A stretch of DNA of 64,000 nucleotides from CAVRXQ01 sp963849105 (GCA_963849105.1 CAWKGD010000005.1:372001-436000), one strand, 5' to 3'; shown: positions 19,388 through 29,296, counted from the first letter of the stretch. Notes: a model not told the origin generated them from the sequence alone. Made by a program: numbers and translations.

Positions 19388-19437
19388 ACCTTCGACGGGC
19401 CGTCGCGGACACCGTTGCAATCTGAGAACATGCGCCC

Positions 19438-19923
19438 ATGGCCACGATGGAAATCGCCCTAGAAGACGTCGCGTACTACGTCGATCACGCGCTCGACGCG
19501 ATGCTCGAGATCCTGATCGTGCTCGGCGACGAACTTGCAAACGACAAGCCGGCGCTGCCGGGCGCGAACTCGCCGTTCCAGATCGTCACCCACAGTCTCG
19601 GTGTGATGGAGTTCTGGGGAGGTCAAAGCGTCGCCGGTCGCGACGTGCACCGCGACCGTATGGCGGAGTTCCAGGCGACAGGCCGCGTCGACGAGCTCGT
19701 CGCACGGGTCGCCGACCAGCGGGCGCGATTCGTCGCCGATCTCGACTCGCTCGACTCGCTCGCGTCGCCGCGCGGGCCAGCGAATCCAAAGTTCGCCGAT
19801 CTCCCGCTCGGGAGGAGCCAGGCAGGCGTGGTGCTCCACGTCGTCGAGGAGCTCTACCAGCACCTCGGCCATCTCGAGATCACGCGCGACCTCCTCGTCT
19901 CGGTCGCGGGCCAGGCGACCTAG
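19438..19923 (+). CDS. DinB-fold four-helix protein
   Basis: 161-residue protein resembling the DinB/DUF664 superfamily of metal-binding four-helix bundles, some of which are mycothiol- or bacillithiol-dependent enzymes. A histidine early in the protein (ITHSLGVMEFW) and a cluster near the C-terminus (VLHVVEELYQHLGHLEI) have the spacing expected of the metal triad. No substrate can be assigned. It follows the permease by 50 bases on the same strand. Confidence 0.65.
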   Translation: MATMEIALEDVAYYVDHALDAMLEILIVLGDELANDKPALPGANSPFQIVTHSLGVMEFWGGQSVAGRDVHRDRMAEFQATGRVDELVARVADQRARFVADLDSLDSLASPRGPANPKFADLPLGRSQAGVVLHVVEELYQHLGHLEITRDLLVSVAGQAT

Positions 19924-20115
19924 GAACCGCCGGCCCCGAAGTCGGGAAGAGGAGCAGGTCCCAACCTTCGGCAACAGAGAAGTGCTGGCACGAGGTGGGA
20001 GCGGTGGTCCGCCCCCTTTTCCACTCCTTCGATGCCGACCACACTTAGCTTCTGACCGGCGCTCCGCGCCGCCTGGGGGGTCTCGATTGAGCGTTCCGAT
20101 GCCGGCGGCAGCGCC

Positions 20116-22644
20116 GTGAACCTCGACTCTTGGCGCGTCATCACCTACCGGGCTCGGCGAACCCTCGCCCACCGCTTTCGGTCGTACCTCGCGATCACGC
20201 TCGTCCTCGGCGCGCTCGGCGGCTTGGCGCTCGGATCGATCGCCGCCGCACGGAGGACACAGTCCGCCTACCCGCAGTTTCTCGAGAGCACGAATCCCTC
20301 GACGCTCCAGGTGACCGTGTGGGAGTACACGACGTCCACCGGCGCCGTCCCACTTCGCCAACAGGATGCGATGGCGGGCGAGCTCAGCCGGCTGCGGAAC
20401 GTCCGGCACGTCGAGCGCTTCGTCTACCCGCTCACGGCGCCGATCAACGCGAAAGGACAGCTCGAGCGCGATGCGGCGATCTCACCCGTCGCGAGCGTCG
20501 CCGGGGATTTCTTCAACGAGGATCGACCGGCCGTCGTCGCAGGACGCATGCCGAACCCGGACTCCCCCGGTGAGTTCGCAACAACCCCGCTGGCGGCACG
20601 TAGCCAGGGATGGCACGTCGGCGAATCCATCAACTGGGCGGTTTTTCGCCCGAGCCAGTTCAGTGCAAGTGGCGCGACCCCCGAACACCCCGCGCGAATC
20701 GTGCGCGAGAGGCTCGTCGGCCTCGTCGAGTTCAACACGTCGGTTCTGCAAGACCAGGCGGACGCCAAGACATCGCTCGCCCTCTTCACTCCTGCCTTCG
20801 CGCGGGCGGATGCGTTCGGAGGCGGGGGTACAAACTTCGCGATCCAGCTGCGAAGGCGCGGGTCGGTCGCCGCGACCGAGAAACAGGTCATCGAACTCCT
20901 TCCGCCGGGCGCCGTCTATGAGTTCGCGGTCACCGCCGATGCGGTCGCCAAGGTCGAACGTTCGATCCGTCCTGAGTCAATCGCGCTCGCCGCCTTCGGA
21001 GGTGTCGTCGCGATCGCGGCGCTGGCGATCGCGGCGATGGCGATTGCGCGATTGATTCGATCCAACGAAGACGACCGTGAGGTGCTGCGCGCGCTCGGGG
21101 CAACCCCGCTCGTGCAGATCGGTGACGTCGAGATGGGAGTGCTGGCGTCGATCCTCGCTGGATGCGCGCTCGCGGTCGGCGTGGCGGTTGCGCTGTCACC
21201 GATCGCGCCGCTTGGTTCGGTGCGCGTCGTCTACCCGTTCAAGGGCTTTGTGTTCGACGGCGCCCCGCTCGGCTTCGGGGTTCTCGCTCTTCTCGTCGTC
21301 CTCGTGTCGGTCGCGATCGTGATCGGATGGCGTTTCGCCTCGGCCAAGCGCTCCGCGGCCTACGTTCCACCGTCCGGATTGGGGACGTGGTCGACACGAT
21401 TCGCGCGCGCCCTTCGACTGCCGATGCCAGCGGTTCTCGGCGTGCGGGGGGCGGTGCAGTCGACTCCGGTGCGCACCGCGGCGCCGGCGCGTTCGACGAT
21501 CTTCGGTGCGACGCTGGCGATCGTCCTCCTCGTGACGACCCTGACGTTCGGCGCCAGCCTTTCGACCCTCGTCTCCCATCCCCGCCTGTACGGCTGGAAC
21601 TGGACGTTCGCGCTCGCGGGCAGCGACGACGTGCCACCCCAGGCGCTGTCTGCGTTGCACCACGATCGAGACGTGGCCTCATTCAGCGGGTGGAGCACCG
21701 GCGCGAACGTCCAAGTCGACGGGCTCACGGTCCCCTCGATGATCAGCGGTTCGGATCCGACGGTCGCGATGCCCATACTCACCGGCCACCCTGTACGCGC
21801 AGCAAATCAGGTCGTCCTCGGTCCGACGACACTCGCCGAAATCCACAAGCGCGTCGGCGACACCGTCGTGCTCTCGTACGGAACGAAGGCCGATTACCCG
21901 ATCTACGTCCCGGCGGAGCGCATGGAGATCGTCGGGACGGCGACGTTCCCAGCCGTCGGCGGCATCGGCGGCGCGGCAGTCCTGCACCCTTCGATGGGGA
22001 CGGGGATGTGGTTCGAGTGGCAGGCGGCGTCGCGCCTACACCGCTTGGTGATGGGATCCATCTACACGCTCTCCGGACCGAATTTGGCACTGATCCGGAT
22101 GCGGCCAGGGGTCTCCGCGTCTGCGGCGCGAGCGAATCTCGATCGGATCGTCTCGTTTTCCGACCGGGTGCTGGCGAAGTACCAGGATGAAGTCTTGTTG
22201 CTCAGCGTTCAGCGGCCGGCGGAGATCGTCAACTACCGCTCGATGGGCGCCACACCCTCGTACCTCGCATTGGGGGTCGTGCTCGGTGCCGTCATCGCGC
22301 TCGCGGCAGCGCTGACGGCTTCGGTCAGAACGCGCCGTCGCGAGCTCGCTTTGTTGAAGGCGCTCGGCTTCACCGGGCGACAGCTCGCTTGGACGATCGT
22401 GTGGCAGGCGACCGTGATCGCGTTGATCGGGATCATCATCGGTGTCCCGATCGGCATCGCCGTCGGCAGGTGGCTGTGGATCCTGTTCGCTCGCAGCATC
22501 GCGGCGGTGCCCGAGCCAGCCGTCCCGGTCCTGAGCATCGTCCTCGTCGGCATCGGTGCGCTCGTCATCGCCAACTTCGTTGCCGCGATCCCCGGTCGCG
22601 TCGCGCGGCGCACGCCGCCCGCTCTCGTGTTGCGAACCGAATGA
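20116..22644 (+). CDS. ABC transporter permease, FtsX/MacB type
   Basis: 842-residue membrane protein with the layout of large FtsX-like permeases. It has an N-terminal helix (about 20-45), a large extracytoplasmic domain, a three-helix FtsX core (about 290-410), then a second helix, periplasmic domain and C-terminal three-helix FtsX core (about 710-830) containing RRRELALLKALGF, the coupling-helix region. Such proteins work with a MacB/LolD-like ATPase in lipoprotein or lipid extraction, efflux or mechanotransmission. None is adjacent; the only ATPase of that type in the window is at 35993-36721. The start is GTG at 20116. Confidence 0.85.
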   Translation: MNLDSWRVITYRARRTLAHRFRSYLAITLVLGALGGLALGSIAAARRTQSAYPQFLESTNPSTLQVTVWEYTTSTGAVPLRQQDAMAGELSRLRNVRHVERFVYPLTAPINAKGQLERDAAISPVASVAGDFFNEDRPAVVAGRMPNPDSPGEFATTPLAARSQGWHVGESINWAVFRPSQFSASGATPEHPARIVRERLVGLVEFNTSVLQDQADAKTSLALFTPAFARADAFGGGGTNFAIQLRRRGSVAATEKQVIELLPPGAVYEFAVTADAVAKVERSIRPESIALAAFGGVVAIAALAIAAMAIARLIRSNEDDREVLRALGATPLVQIGDVEMGVLASILAGCALAVGVAVALSPIAPLGSVRVVYPFKGFVFDGAPLGFGVLALLVVLVSVAIVIGWRFASAKRSAAYVPPSGLGTWSTRFARALRLPMPAVLGVRGAVQSTPVRTAAPARSTIFGATLAIVLLVTTLTFGASLSTLVSHPRLYGWNWTFALAGSDDVPPQALSALHHDRDVASFSGWSTGANVQVDGLTVPSMISGSDPTVAMPILTGHPVRAANQVVLGPTTLAEIHKRVGDTVVLSYGTKADYPIYVPAERMEIVGTATFPAVGGIGGAAVLHPSMGTGMWFEWQAASRLHRLVMGSIYTLSGPNLALIRMRPGVSASAARANLDRIVSFSDRVLAKYQDEVLLLSVQRPAEIVNYRSMGATPSYLALGVVLGAVIALAAALTASVRTRRRELALLKALGFTGRQLAWTIVWQATVIALIGIIIGVPIGIAVGRWLWILFARSIAAVPEPAVPVLSIVLVGIGALVIANFVAAIPGRVARRTPPALVLRTE

Positions 22645-22654
22645 TCGGGGTTCG

Positions 22655-23422
22655 TCACACCACCCAATAGCGGATCGCAACGCCGATGCCGACCACGACA
22701 ACAATCGCCCGCAACGCGCCAGCCGGAACTCTGCGAACGAGCTTGCCACCTAGCGCACCGCCGACCACGGCGCTCGGCGCGAGCACGGCGACGTAGCCCC
22801 ACGAGACGTGCGCGGCGGCTGCTAGGAAAATCGCCGCGACGAGGCTGATCACGAAGGACAGCGCCTGCTTCAGCGCGTTGAGACGAATGAGACTCTCCGA
22901 GGAGAACAGGCCCATCACCGCGAGCAGCAAGATGCCGAGTCCGGCGCCGAAGTACCCGCCATAGACGGCAGAGACAAACGTGCTCAGTGCGAGCGGACCT
23001 CGCCGGACTGAAGTCTCAGCGCCAATCGAGTCCTTCTGCGAGATGCGAGCTTTCAGGCGTTGTGGTGCGGCGAGCAGCGCCGCCGAGAAGACGAGCAGAT
23101 ACGGCACCGCATCGCGAAATGCCGACGCCGGGGTGTTGACAAGGATGATCGAACCGACGAGGCCGCCCGCCGCGGCGACGAGGAGGAGCGTCCGTAACGT
23201 TCGCGACTGACCTTCGAGGTCGGCGCGTTGCGCGGCCGTGCCGGCGATGTAGCCGGGGGTCAGCGCGATGAGGTTCGTGACGTTCGCTCGCACTGCCGGC
23301 AGACCGAGCCCGACGAGGACGGGAAAACTGATCAGCGTCCCGCCGCCGGCGAGTGCGTTCACCCCGCCCGCGGCGATACCCGCCAATCCGGCTAGCACGT
23401 ACGACCATGCGCCGAGTCCCAT
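22655..23422 (-). CDS. TSUP family permease (TauE/SafE type)
   Basis: 255-residue predicted membrane protein with 7-8 helices, typical of the sulfite/sulfoacetate exporter family. The N-terminus GGVNALAGGGTLISFP and the second-half motif YGGYFGAGLGILLL are the paired hallmarks of TSUP proteins. The substrate is probably a small organosulfur or carboxylate anion, which is family inference only. The start is ATG at 23420-23422. It ends 10 bases from the convergent FtsX-type permease gene. Confidence 0.85.
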   Translation of the reverse strand: MGLGAWSYVLAGLAGIAAGGVNALAGGGTLISFPVLVGLGLPAVRANVTNLIALTPGYIAGTAAQRADLEGQSRTLRTLLLVAAAGGLVGSIILVNTPASAFRDAVPYLLVFSAALLAAPQRLKARISQKDSIGAETSVRRGPLALSTFVSAVYGGYFGAGLGILLLAVMGLFSSESLIRLNALKQALSFVISLVAAIFLAAAAHVSWGYVAVLAPSAVVGGALGGKLVRRVPAGALRAIVVVVGIGVAIRYWVV

Positions 23423-23448
23423 CGGCGCGTGGCGTCAGATCGGCGCGC

Positions 23449-24627
23449 TCAGAGCGTGCGAAGGATCAGCGCGTCGCCCTGTCCCCCGCCGCCACACAGC
23501 GCCGCCGCGCCCGTGCCGCCGCCGCGGCGACGGAGCTCGTAGGCGAGCGTCAGCGCGAGGCGCGTTCCGGACATGCCGATCGGGTGGCCGAGGGCGATCG
23601 CACCGCCGTTCACGTTGACGACCTCGTCTGTGACACCGAGATCGTCGATCGACGCCGCCGAGACCGCGGCGAAGGCCTCGTTGATCTCGAAGAGATCAAT
23701 CTCCGAAAGCGACGACCCGCCGCGTTTTACCGCGTCGAGGATCGCCCGCGAGGGCTGGGTGAGGAGCGACTCGTCGGGCCCGGCGACCTGTCCGTACGCG
23801 ACGAGCTCGGCGAGCGGCTCGACGCCGAGGTCCTCGGCACGCTGGCGCGAGGTGACGACGACTGCCGCGGCGCCGTCGGAGATCTGGCTCGCGTTGCCGG
23901 CGGTGACCGTGCCGTTTTTGACGAAGGCGGGTTTCAGCGCGGCGAGGCCCTCGGCGGTCGTGTTCGGCCGCACGCCCTCATCGGTTTCAACGACGACGGA
24001 TCCGCGCCGGTCGGTGACCGTCACCGGCACGATCTCCTCTTTGAAGCGACCGGACGCGGCGGCGTCGGCGGCGCGCAGGTTCGACTTCAGCGCGAGGTCG
24101 TCTTGGCGCTGACGGGACACGCCGGCGGCCTCGGCATCGCGGTCGGTTCCCTCGCCCATGATGAAGTGCTCGAAGGAAGAGACGAGCCCGTCGACCTGGA
24201 TGACGTCCAAAAGGGCCTGGTCACCGAAACGGAAGCCGGCGCGCGCGCCGGGCAGCACGTAGGGGGCGTTCGTCATCGACTCCATCCCGCCGGCGACAAC
24301 GATGTCGGCATCGCCGGATCGCACCATCAGATCGGCGAGGTGGATGGCGTTCAACCCGGAGAGGCAGACCTTGTTGACCGTCGTCGCCGGCGTCGACATC
24401 GGGATGCCGGCTTTCACGGCCGCCTGGCGCGCCGTGTCCTGGCCCTGTCCCGCCTGGAGCACGTGGCCCATGACGACGTAGTCGCAGGCCGCGGGGTCGA
24501 CGCCCGCACGGGCGAGCGACTCGGCGATCGCGATCGCGCCCAGGTCGACCGCCCGAAGCGGGGTCAGGGCGCCCAGCATCTTGCCGATCGGCGTCCGGGC
24601 TCCGGCGATGATGACGTTCCCGGTCAT
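23449..24627 (-). CDS. Acetyl-CoA C-acetyltransferase (thiolase)
   Basis: 392-residue thiolase condensing or cleaving acetoacetyl-CoA and related 3-ketoacyl-CoAs. The acylated cysteine sits in NKVCLSGLNA, the active-site histidine in GGAIALGHPIGMSG, and the proton-relay cysteine in ALCGGGGQGDA. The overall form is closest to the biosynthetic type II group (AtoB/PhaA), though catabolic use fits the nearby scoAB and glutaryl-CoA dehydrogenase genes. The start is ATG at 24625-24627. It is separated by 26 bases from the TSUP gene downstream. Confidence 0.92.
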   Translation of the reverse strand: MTGNVIIAGARTPIGKMLGALTPLRAVDLGAIAIAESLARAGVDPAACDYVVMGHVLQAGQGQDTARQAAVKAGIPMSTPATTVNKVCLSGLNAIHLADLMVRSGDADIVVAGGMESMTNAPYVLPGARAGFRFGDQALLDVIQVDGLVSSFEHFIMGEGTDRDAEAAGVSRQRQDDLALKSNLRAADAAASGRFKEEIVPVTVTDRRGSVVVETDEGVRPNTTAEGLAALKPAFVKNGTVTAGNASQISDGAAAVVVTSRQRAEDLGVEPLAELVAYGQVAGPDESLLTQPSRAILDAVKRGGSSLSEIDLFEINEAFAAVSAASIDDLGVTDEVVNVNGGAIALGHPIGMSGTRLALTLAYELRRRGGGTGAAALCGGGGQGDALILRTL

Positions 24628-24666
24628 CGCTCCTCCTCGAGAAGATTCACCTTGTAGGAGGTCAAA

Positions 24667-27381
24667 CTACTTGCCGCGCTCTGAGGATCCGGCTCCGTCG
24701 GGGGGTAGGGCTGAATCGCCCGCCCCCGCCTTTCCAGACGGCACCTCGGCTCTGCCACCTCGTCTGCGACGAACGGTGCCGACGATCGACCCGCCGGCCG
24801 AGACGAGCAGCGGCAGCGCCGGCCACAACCCGAGACCGACGAGGCCCGCCGCGGCGAGCACGATCCCCTCGGTGAAGGTCCGCGGCCAATAGTGCGCCGT
24901 GATGCGTGTCGTCCCCGCCGGGACGCGGACCTCGAACATGCCTTCGTACGGCTCGACGCGCAGGGGATGGCCGTTCGCGCTGACGTGCCAGCCGGAGAAA
25001 TACGTGACGTGCAAAACGAGTGTCGAACTCGTCGGGACGTCGACGTCGAGGACGTAGGTCGCGTCATTGGTCTGGGTGTACGACAAGACGGTCGCCGGAT
25101 ATGACGCGTGCGAATCGACAAACGCGAAGCGCGACGAGTCTGGCACCGTCGCGACTTCGATCTTGTTCTTGTCCCCGACCGGCACCTCGGCGACAAGGTT
25201 CATGCCCTTTGGCAGCGGGTAGCCGGGCGGCAAGAGAACGGTCGTGACGCCGTATCTACGCGCGAGCGCGACCGAGGTGATCGACGGTGAGAAGACGCCG
25301 ACGTTGCCCTTGAACACCTGACCGGCGTTCGGCACCGGCCAGGCGGCAAAGTAGCGCTGCGGGATGATCGGGTCGTGCATCGCGAGCTCGTCGATGTCGT
25401 AGCCACCCTGCACGTTCGGGATGAAGCCGTAACCCGCCCACAACCGCACCCCGCACGGCTTGTTCACCCGCGCTGGCGGCAAGTTGAGACAGCTCTCGTT
25501 GATCGGCGTGTCCGAGGCGAACATTCCGGTGCCGACGATGCGCTGCACCGTCTTCACCGCCGCGTTCGTCGGGAACGGGTTCTTGAAGTAGCTGTTGATC
25601 CCGACGCCGGCGATGACCAAGAACGCGCCCTGTGCGCCAACAAACAGCGCCGCGACCGCCCGTCTGATCCACCGCCGCACCGTTTCGGACCGCTTCGGCG
25701 CGACGATCAACGCCAACGCGACGACGATGAGCATCCCCGTCGTCCACGTCGGCCAGACGAGGCTCGACCGGCGAAGTGCCCGATCGAGCGAATCGAGCGC
25801 CGGGAGGTCGACCCACCTCCACAACTCGACCATCTCGAAGGACACTGCGGCGAGGATGACAACGAGCGCGATTTGCACCTTCCGCTCTGCAAAACGGCGC
25901 AACAACGCGTCGAAACCGAGGCCGGCGACGACGGCGACGCAGAATTCGAAGACCGGCAGTCCACGGTGCACCGCCACCGCTCCGAGTCCGAGATCGCTGA
26001 AGATCGTCTTGCCGATCCCGCCGAAGATGTCGTAACAGGCGATGAGCGTCCCAAGGCCGGCGAGCGCCAGCCCGATCACGATTGGGCGGCGGTAACAGAG
26101 CGCCAACCCGAGCGCAGCGCAGACGATGGCGACGATTCCAAGGTACGCCGCGGACTCGTAGTAGTTGCTCAGGTGCGTGAACCAAAAGCTGCCTTTGATC
26201 GGCAGGCCGTAATAGCCCTGCACGAAGGCGAGGTTCAAAAGTGACGGCACGAGTCCCCCGTCGAGGTGCTTGCTCGAGCGCGCCGAGTGCGCGACGACAG
26301 AGATGCCGGGAAGCCACAGCGGTGCCGATAAGGCGAAGCCGGCGGCCGAGCCGACGAGCACGCGCCCGAGCCCGCGCCACACGAGCTTGCGGTCGCGCAC
26401 GAGCATCACGAGCGCGGCGACTCCCGCCGCGCCGAGGAGTGCCGGTCCCATGATGACGTACATCTCGGGGAATCCGCCATAGATCGCGAACGCCACCGAC
26501 ACGGCGAGCAGCCAGAGGTCGCGGGCACGTCGGCGGGACCGGTAGGCGAGCGCCACCCCGGCGAGGATGAAGCCCGACCAGGCGACGGGTCCAGAGATCG
26601 ACCATCCGAGCCATCCGGCAAAGCTCCCCGACAACATGAACGAGATCCCGCCCAAAGTGGCACCGGCCGCTCTCGTTCGAAGGACACGACAACAGACGTA
26701 CGTGCCGATCCCGGCGATCAGCAGCTTGCCGAGCACCGTCACGAGGAACGAGGCGGAGAGCGGGAGCAGGTAGGCGAGGAGTGTCGGCAGCGCCAGCGCC
26801 GCGGACTCGAAATTGAACAGCTGCGGCAGTCCGGTTCCCGCCGTCGAGTTCCACAGCGGGATCGAGCCGTCATGGACGATGCGCCAGTCGATGGCGTTCC
26901 ACGGCACGCCCTGGTCGCCGACATCGCCCGCCAGGTGATTGTGCGCCGCAACCAGAGCTCCCAGCGTGACGCTTTCAGACGCCGCGTTCCCGGTGGCGTC
27001 GTTCGTCATCACCGCGACCGAGGGCGACGTAATGCTGAGAATCGTCGTACCAGAAGGGACGAGCCGGTCTGCGTCGTCGACCTTCCGCCCGATGTCGTTT
27101 GCCGTGAAAGCGCCGGTCGAGCTGGTCAGGTTCGGTGACCCGCTCGAGACCGACGCGGCGCTGAGGGTGCGACCCGCCGTGGTGAACAGCGGCTGGGTCA
27201 GCACGGAGGCGCCCGAGACGAGGTCGGTCGGCCCGAAGCTGAAGCCGTCCTTCACCGACGGCGACAAGTACAGCAGCGCCACGACGACGACGATGAACAG
27301 GCCGAGCACGTCGGTCCGATAGCGCCACGAGAAGAACGCCCCGAGACCGCGTCGTCTCGAGAGGGCTTCGACTTCGGTCAT
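24667..27381 (-). CDS. YfhO-like multi-pass membrane protein
   Basis: 904-residue protein resembling the YfhO family of GT-C-like membrane proteins, some of which help glycosylate teichoic or lipid-linked polymers. It has a first helix at about 25-42, an extracytoplasmic loop, roughly 11 more helices to about residue 620, a soluble domain, and a final helix near 850 (IVLAAAGLVGLGLW). Residues about 67-140 hold an unusual Ser/Thr/Gly-rich insertion (see findings). The glycosyl donor and target are unknown. Its ATG overlaps the stop of the guaB3-like gene by 4 bases (ATGA), so it is translationally coupled to it. Confidence 0.75.
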   Translation of the reverse strand: MTEVEALSRRRGLGAFFSWRYRTDVLGLFIVVVVALLYLSPSVKDGFSFGPTDLVSGASVLTQPLFTTAGRTLSAASVSSGSPNLTSSTGAFTANDIGRKVDDADRLVPSGTTILSITSPSVAVMTNDATGNAASESVTLGALVAAHNHLAGDVGDQGVPWNAIDWRIVHDGSIPLWNSTAGTGLPQLFNFESAALALPTLLAYLLPLSASFLVTVLGKLLIAGIGTYVCCRVLRTRAAGATLGGISFMLSGSFAGWLGWSISGPVAWSGFILAGVALAYRSRRRARDLWLLAVSVAFAIYGGFPEMYVIMGPALLGAAGVAALVMLVRDRKLVWRGLGRVLVGSAAGFALSAPLWLPGISVVAHSARSSKHLDGGLVPSLLNLAFVQGYYGLPIKGSFWFTHLSNYYESAAYLGIVAIVCAALGLALCYRRPIVIGLALAGLGTLIACYDIFGGIGKTIFSDLGLGAVAVHRGLPVFEFCVAVVAGLGFDALLRRFAERKVQIALVVILAAVSFEMVELWRWVDLPALDSLDRALRRSSLVWPTWTTGMLIVVALALIVAPKRSETVRRWIRRAVAALFVGAQGAFLVIAGVGINSYFKNPFPTNAAVKTVQRIVGTGMFASDTPINESCLNLPPARVNKPCGVRLWAGYGFIPNVQGGYDIDELAMHDPIIPQRYFAAWPVPNAGQVFKGNVGVFSPSITSVALARRYGVTTVLLPPGYPLPKGMNLVAEVPVGDKNKIEVATVPDSSRFAFVDSHASYPATVLSYTQTNDATYVLDVDVPTSSTLVLHVTYFSGWHVSANGHPLRVEPYEGMFEVRVPAGTTRITAHYWPRTFTEGIVLAAAGLVGLGLWPALPLLVSAGGSIVGTVRRRRGGRAEVPSGKAGAGDSALPPDGAGSSERGK

Positions 27382-28511
27382 GTCGTCGACGGGCTCCAGG
27401 GGCGCGAAGAGACGACGACCGACGCCTTGTGGAACTCGCGGATTTTCTCGTAACCAGAAAGCGCCATCGCCGCCCGCAACGCCCCGAAGAGGTTCGTCCG
27501 CCCGCTCGCATCGTGGGCCGGACCGGTGAGGATCTCCGAGAGCGATCCGAGCACGGGGACCTCGACGACGCCGCTGCGCGGCAAGCTCGGATGGCTCGCC
27601 GCCGCCGCGACGTAGCGACCGCCCCCTGGGGCCTCCTCGGCTGCTGCGAGCGGCGTCGCCAGCATCACCGCGTCGGCTCCGCAGGCGAACGCGGCGGCAA
27701 GGTCGCCACTTTCTGCGATCGGCGCGTCCGCGATCACTTGGACGTAAAAGCCCGTCTCTTCGAGATGTCGGCTGCGTGCACCCGCGGCGTCCGCGATCGC
27801 GGTCGCGATCGGCGCACCGACACCAAGGACGCGCCGCGAGTCGTAGGCGGACTCACCGGGCCCGACACCGACCAAGACGCCCATCGCGCCGGTGCGCATC
27901 AGGTGCAACGCCGCGGCATAGGACGAACAGCCGCCGACGATCACGGGCAGATCGAGCGCGCGAACGAACTTTTCGAGATCGAGCGTGACATTCGAGCGCG
28001 AAACGTGCTCCGCAGAGACCGTGATTCCGGCGATCACCAACACGTCGAGTCCGCCATCGATCGCCGCGGGAACGAGCTCTTCGGCGCGCTGCGGCGTCAC
28101 CGCACCGCAAGCCACCGCGCCCTGCGTCGATATCGCGCGCACGCGCTCGGTGACGAACTCGGCGCGGACGGGTTGCGCATATGCCTCCTGGACACGCCGC
28201 GTCGCTTCGGACGGATGCGCATGGGCGATGTTTTCGAATACCGGCAGCGGATCCTCATAGCGTGTCCACAGACCTTCCAAATCGAGGCAGGACAAGCCGC
28301 CGATCGTGTCGATCGCGACGGCGGTTTTTGGCCCGACAATTCCGTCGCGTGGCGCGGCGACAAATGGCAGCGCGAAGCGGAACGCCTCGAATTGCCAGGA
28401 GATGTCGACGTCGTTCGCGTCCCGGGTCCGCCGCGAGGGCACGATGGCGATCTCGTCAAGGCCGAATGCGCGCCGGGCGCTCTTGCCGATGCCGATTTCG
28501 ACGTCTGCCAC
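27378..28511 (-). CDS. guaB3: GuaB3-type IMP dehydrogenase family protein
   Basis: 377-residue TIM-barrel protein of the GuaB3 group found in Actinomycetota and cyanobacteria. The N-terminus (IGIGKSARRAFGLDEIAIVPSRR, in shorter pieces IGIGKSARRAF and DEIAIVPSRR) and the LHLMRTGAMGVLVGVGPG segment match mycobacterial GuaB3. It lacks the CBS pair of true IMPDH, and where GuaB2 has its catalytic Cys loop this protein has GPGESAYDSR (about 217-226) with no Cys. The reaction is therefore uncertain. The start is GTG at 28509-28511. It overlaps the YfhO-like gene downstream by 4 bases. Confidence 0.87.
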   Translation of the reverse strand: MADVEIGIGKSARRAFGLDEIAIVPSRRTRDANDVDISWQFEAFRFALPFVAAPRDGIVGPKTAVAIDTIGGLSCLDLEGLWTRYEDPLPVFENIAHAHPSEATRRVQEAYAQPVRAEFVTERVRAISTQGAVACGAVTPQRAEELVPAAIDGGLDVLVIAGITVSAEHVSRSNVTLDLEKFVRALDLPVIVGGCSSYAAALHLMRTGAMGVLVGVGPGESAYDSRRVLGVGAPIATAIADAAGARSRHLEETGFYVQVIADAPIAESGDLAAAFACGADAVMLATPLAAAEEAPGGGRYVAAAASHPSLPRSGVVEVPVLGSLSEILTGPAHDASGRTNLFGALRAAMALSGYEKIREFHKASVVVSSRPWSPSTT

Positions 28512-28574
28512 CCGATTCCGCCCCCAGCTGAGAGGTGTCTGCCCGCTCCGACCTCGGCGCGCGCCGCGGCGAGG

Positions 28575-29261
28575 CTACACGGTGGGCTTTTGTTCTCCGA
28601 GAAGGATGCGGGTGAGCAACAACGAGAGGATCCGCGCCGAGAGTCCCCAGACGAGCTCCGAGCCGAGCTCGGGGATCCCGGCGAAAAACGTCATTTCAGA
28701 GTCCTCTGCCCCTGCGGTCCAGACCTCCTGCCACGACGCCCCGTCCGCGGCCAGCGCGCAAAGCGGCACTTGGAGGATTTCGGCGACCTCGACGCGGTCG
28801 CGCTCGAGCGGCGGTCGGCCCCGGACGAGGCCGACGAACGGCACGACGCGCGCGTCGCCGCGGCTTCGCCCGAGTGCCGGGAACGCCCCGATCATCTCGA
28901 TGTCGGCGCGCTTGAGCCCGATCTCTTCCTCAGACTCGCGCAAGGCGGCCTCGAGCGGCGTCTCACCGGATTCGACGTGTCCCCCGGGAAAGGCGATGTG
29001 GGTCGGGTCGACGAGGAGGTCGTCGGCGCGCCGGATGAGCACGACGTTCGCCTCCTCGTCGATCTCTTCCATCGCGACGAGGACGGCGGCTTCTGCGGAT
29101 CGGTCGGCGAACTCCGGCGAGCGAACGGACGCGAACGCCTTGTAGACACGATCCACGGGAATGTGCGCGCGTGCCGCGGCGTCGATTTCGGTCCAACGCG
29201 GACGGACGCCGACACGGGCGTCTTCCGGACGCGGGACGTGCTGGCGATAAGACGCCGTCAT
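28575..29261 (-). CDS. Nudix hydrolase, CoA pyrophosphatase-like
   Basis: 228-residue hydrolase of nucleoside-diphosphate-linked substrates. The Nudix box runs GGHVESGETPLEAALRESEE followed by EIGL, with the metal-binding glutamates in place. The preceding HIAFPGG segment resembles the NudL-type CoA diphosphatases, which cut CoA and acyl-CoA to phosphopantetheine and 3',5'-ADP. Residues after the box are less diagnostic, so CoA specificity is inference. The start is ATG at 29259-29261. The gene lies beyond the groEL terminator hairpin, so probably has its own promoter. Confidence 0.83.
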   Translation of the reverse strand: MTASYRQHVPRPEDARVGVRPRWTEIDAAARAHIPVDRVYKAFASVRSPEFADRSAEAAVLVAMEEIDEEANVVLIRRADDLLVDPTHIAFPGGHVESGETPLEAALRESEEEIGLKRADIEMIGAFPALGRSRGDARVVPFVGLVRGRPPLERDRVEVAEILQVPLCALAADGASWQEVWTAGAEDSEMTFFAGIPELGSELVWGLSARILSLLLTRILLGEQKPTV

Positions 29262-29296
29262 CTGATCGACACGACGGCTGACCTTATCGAGACACC

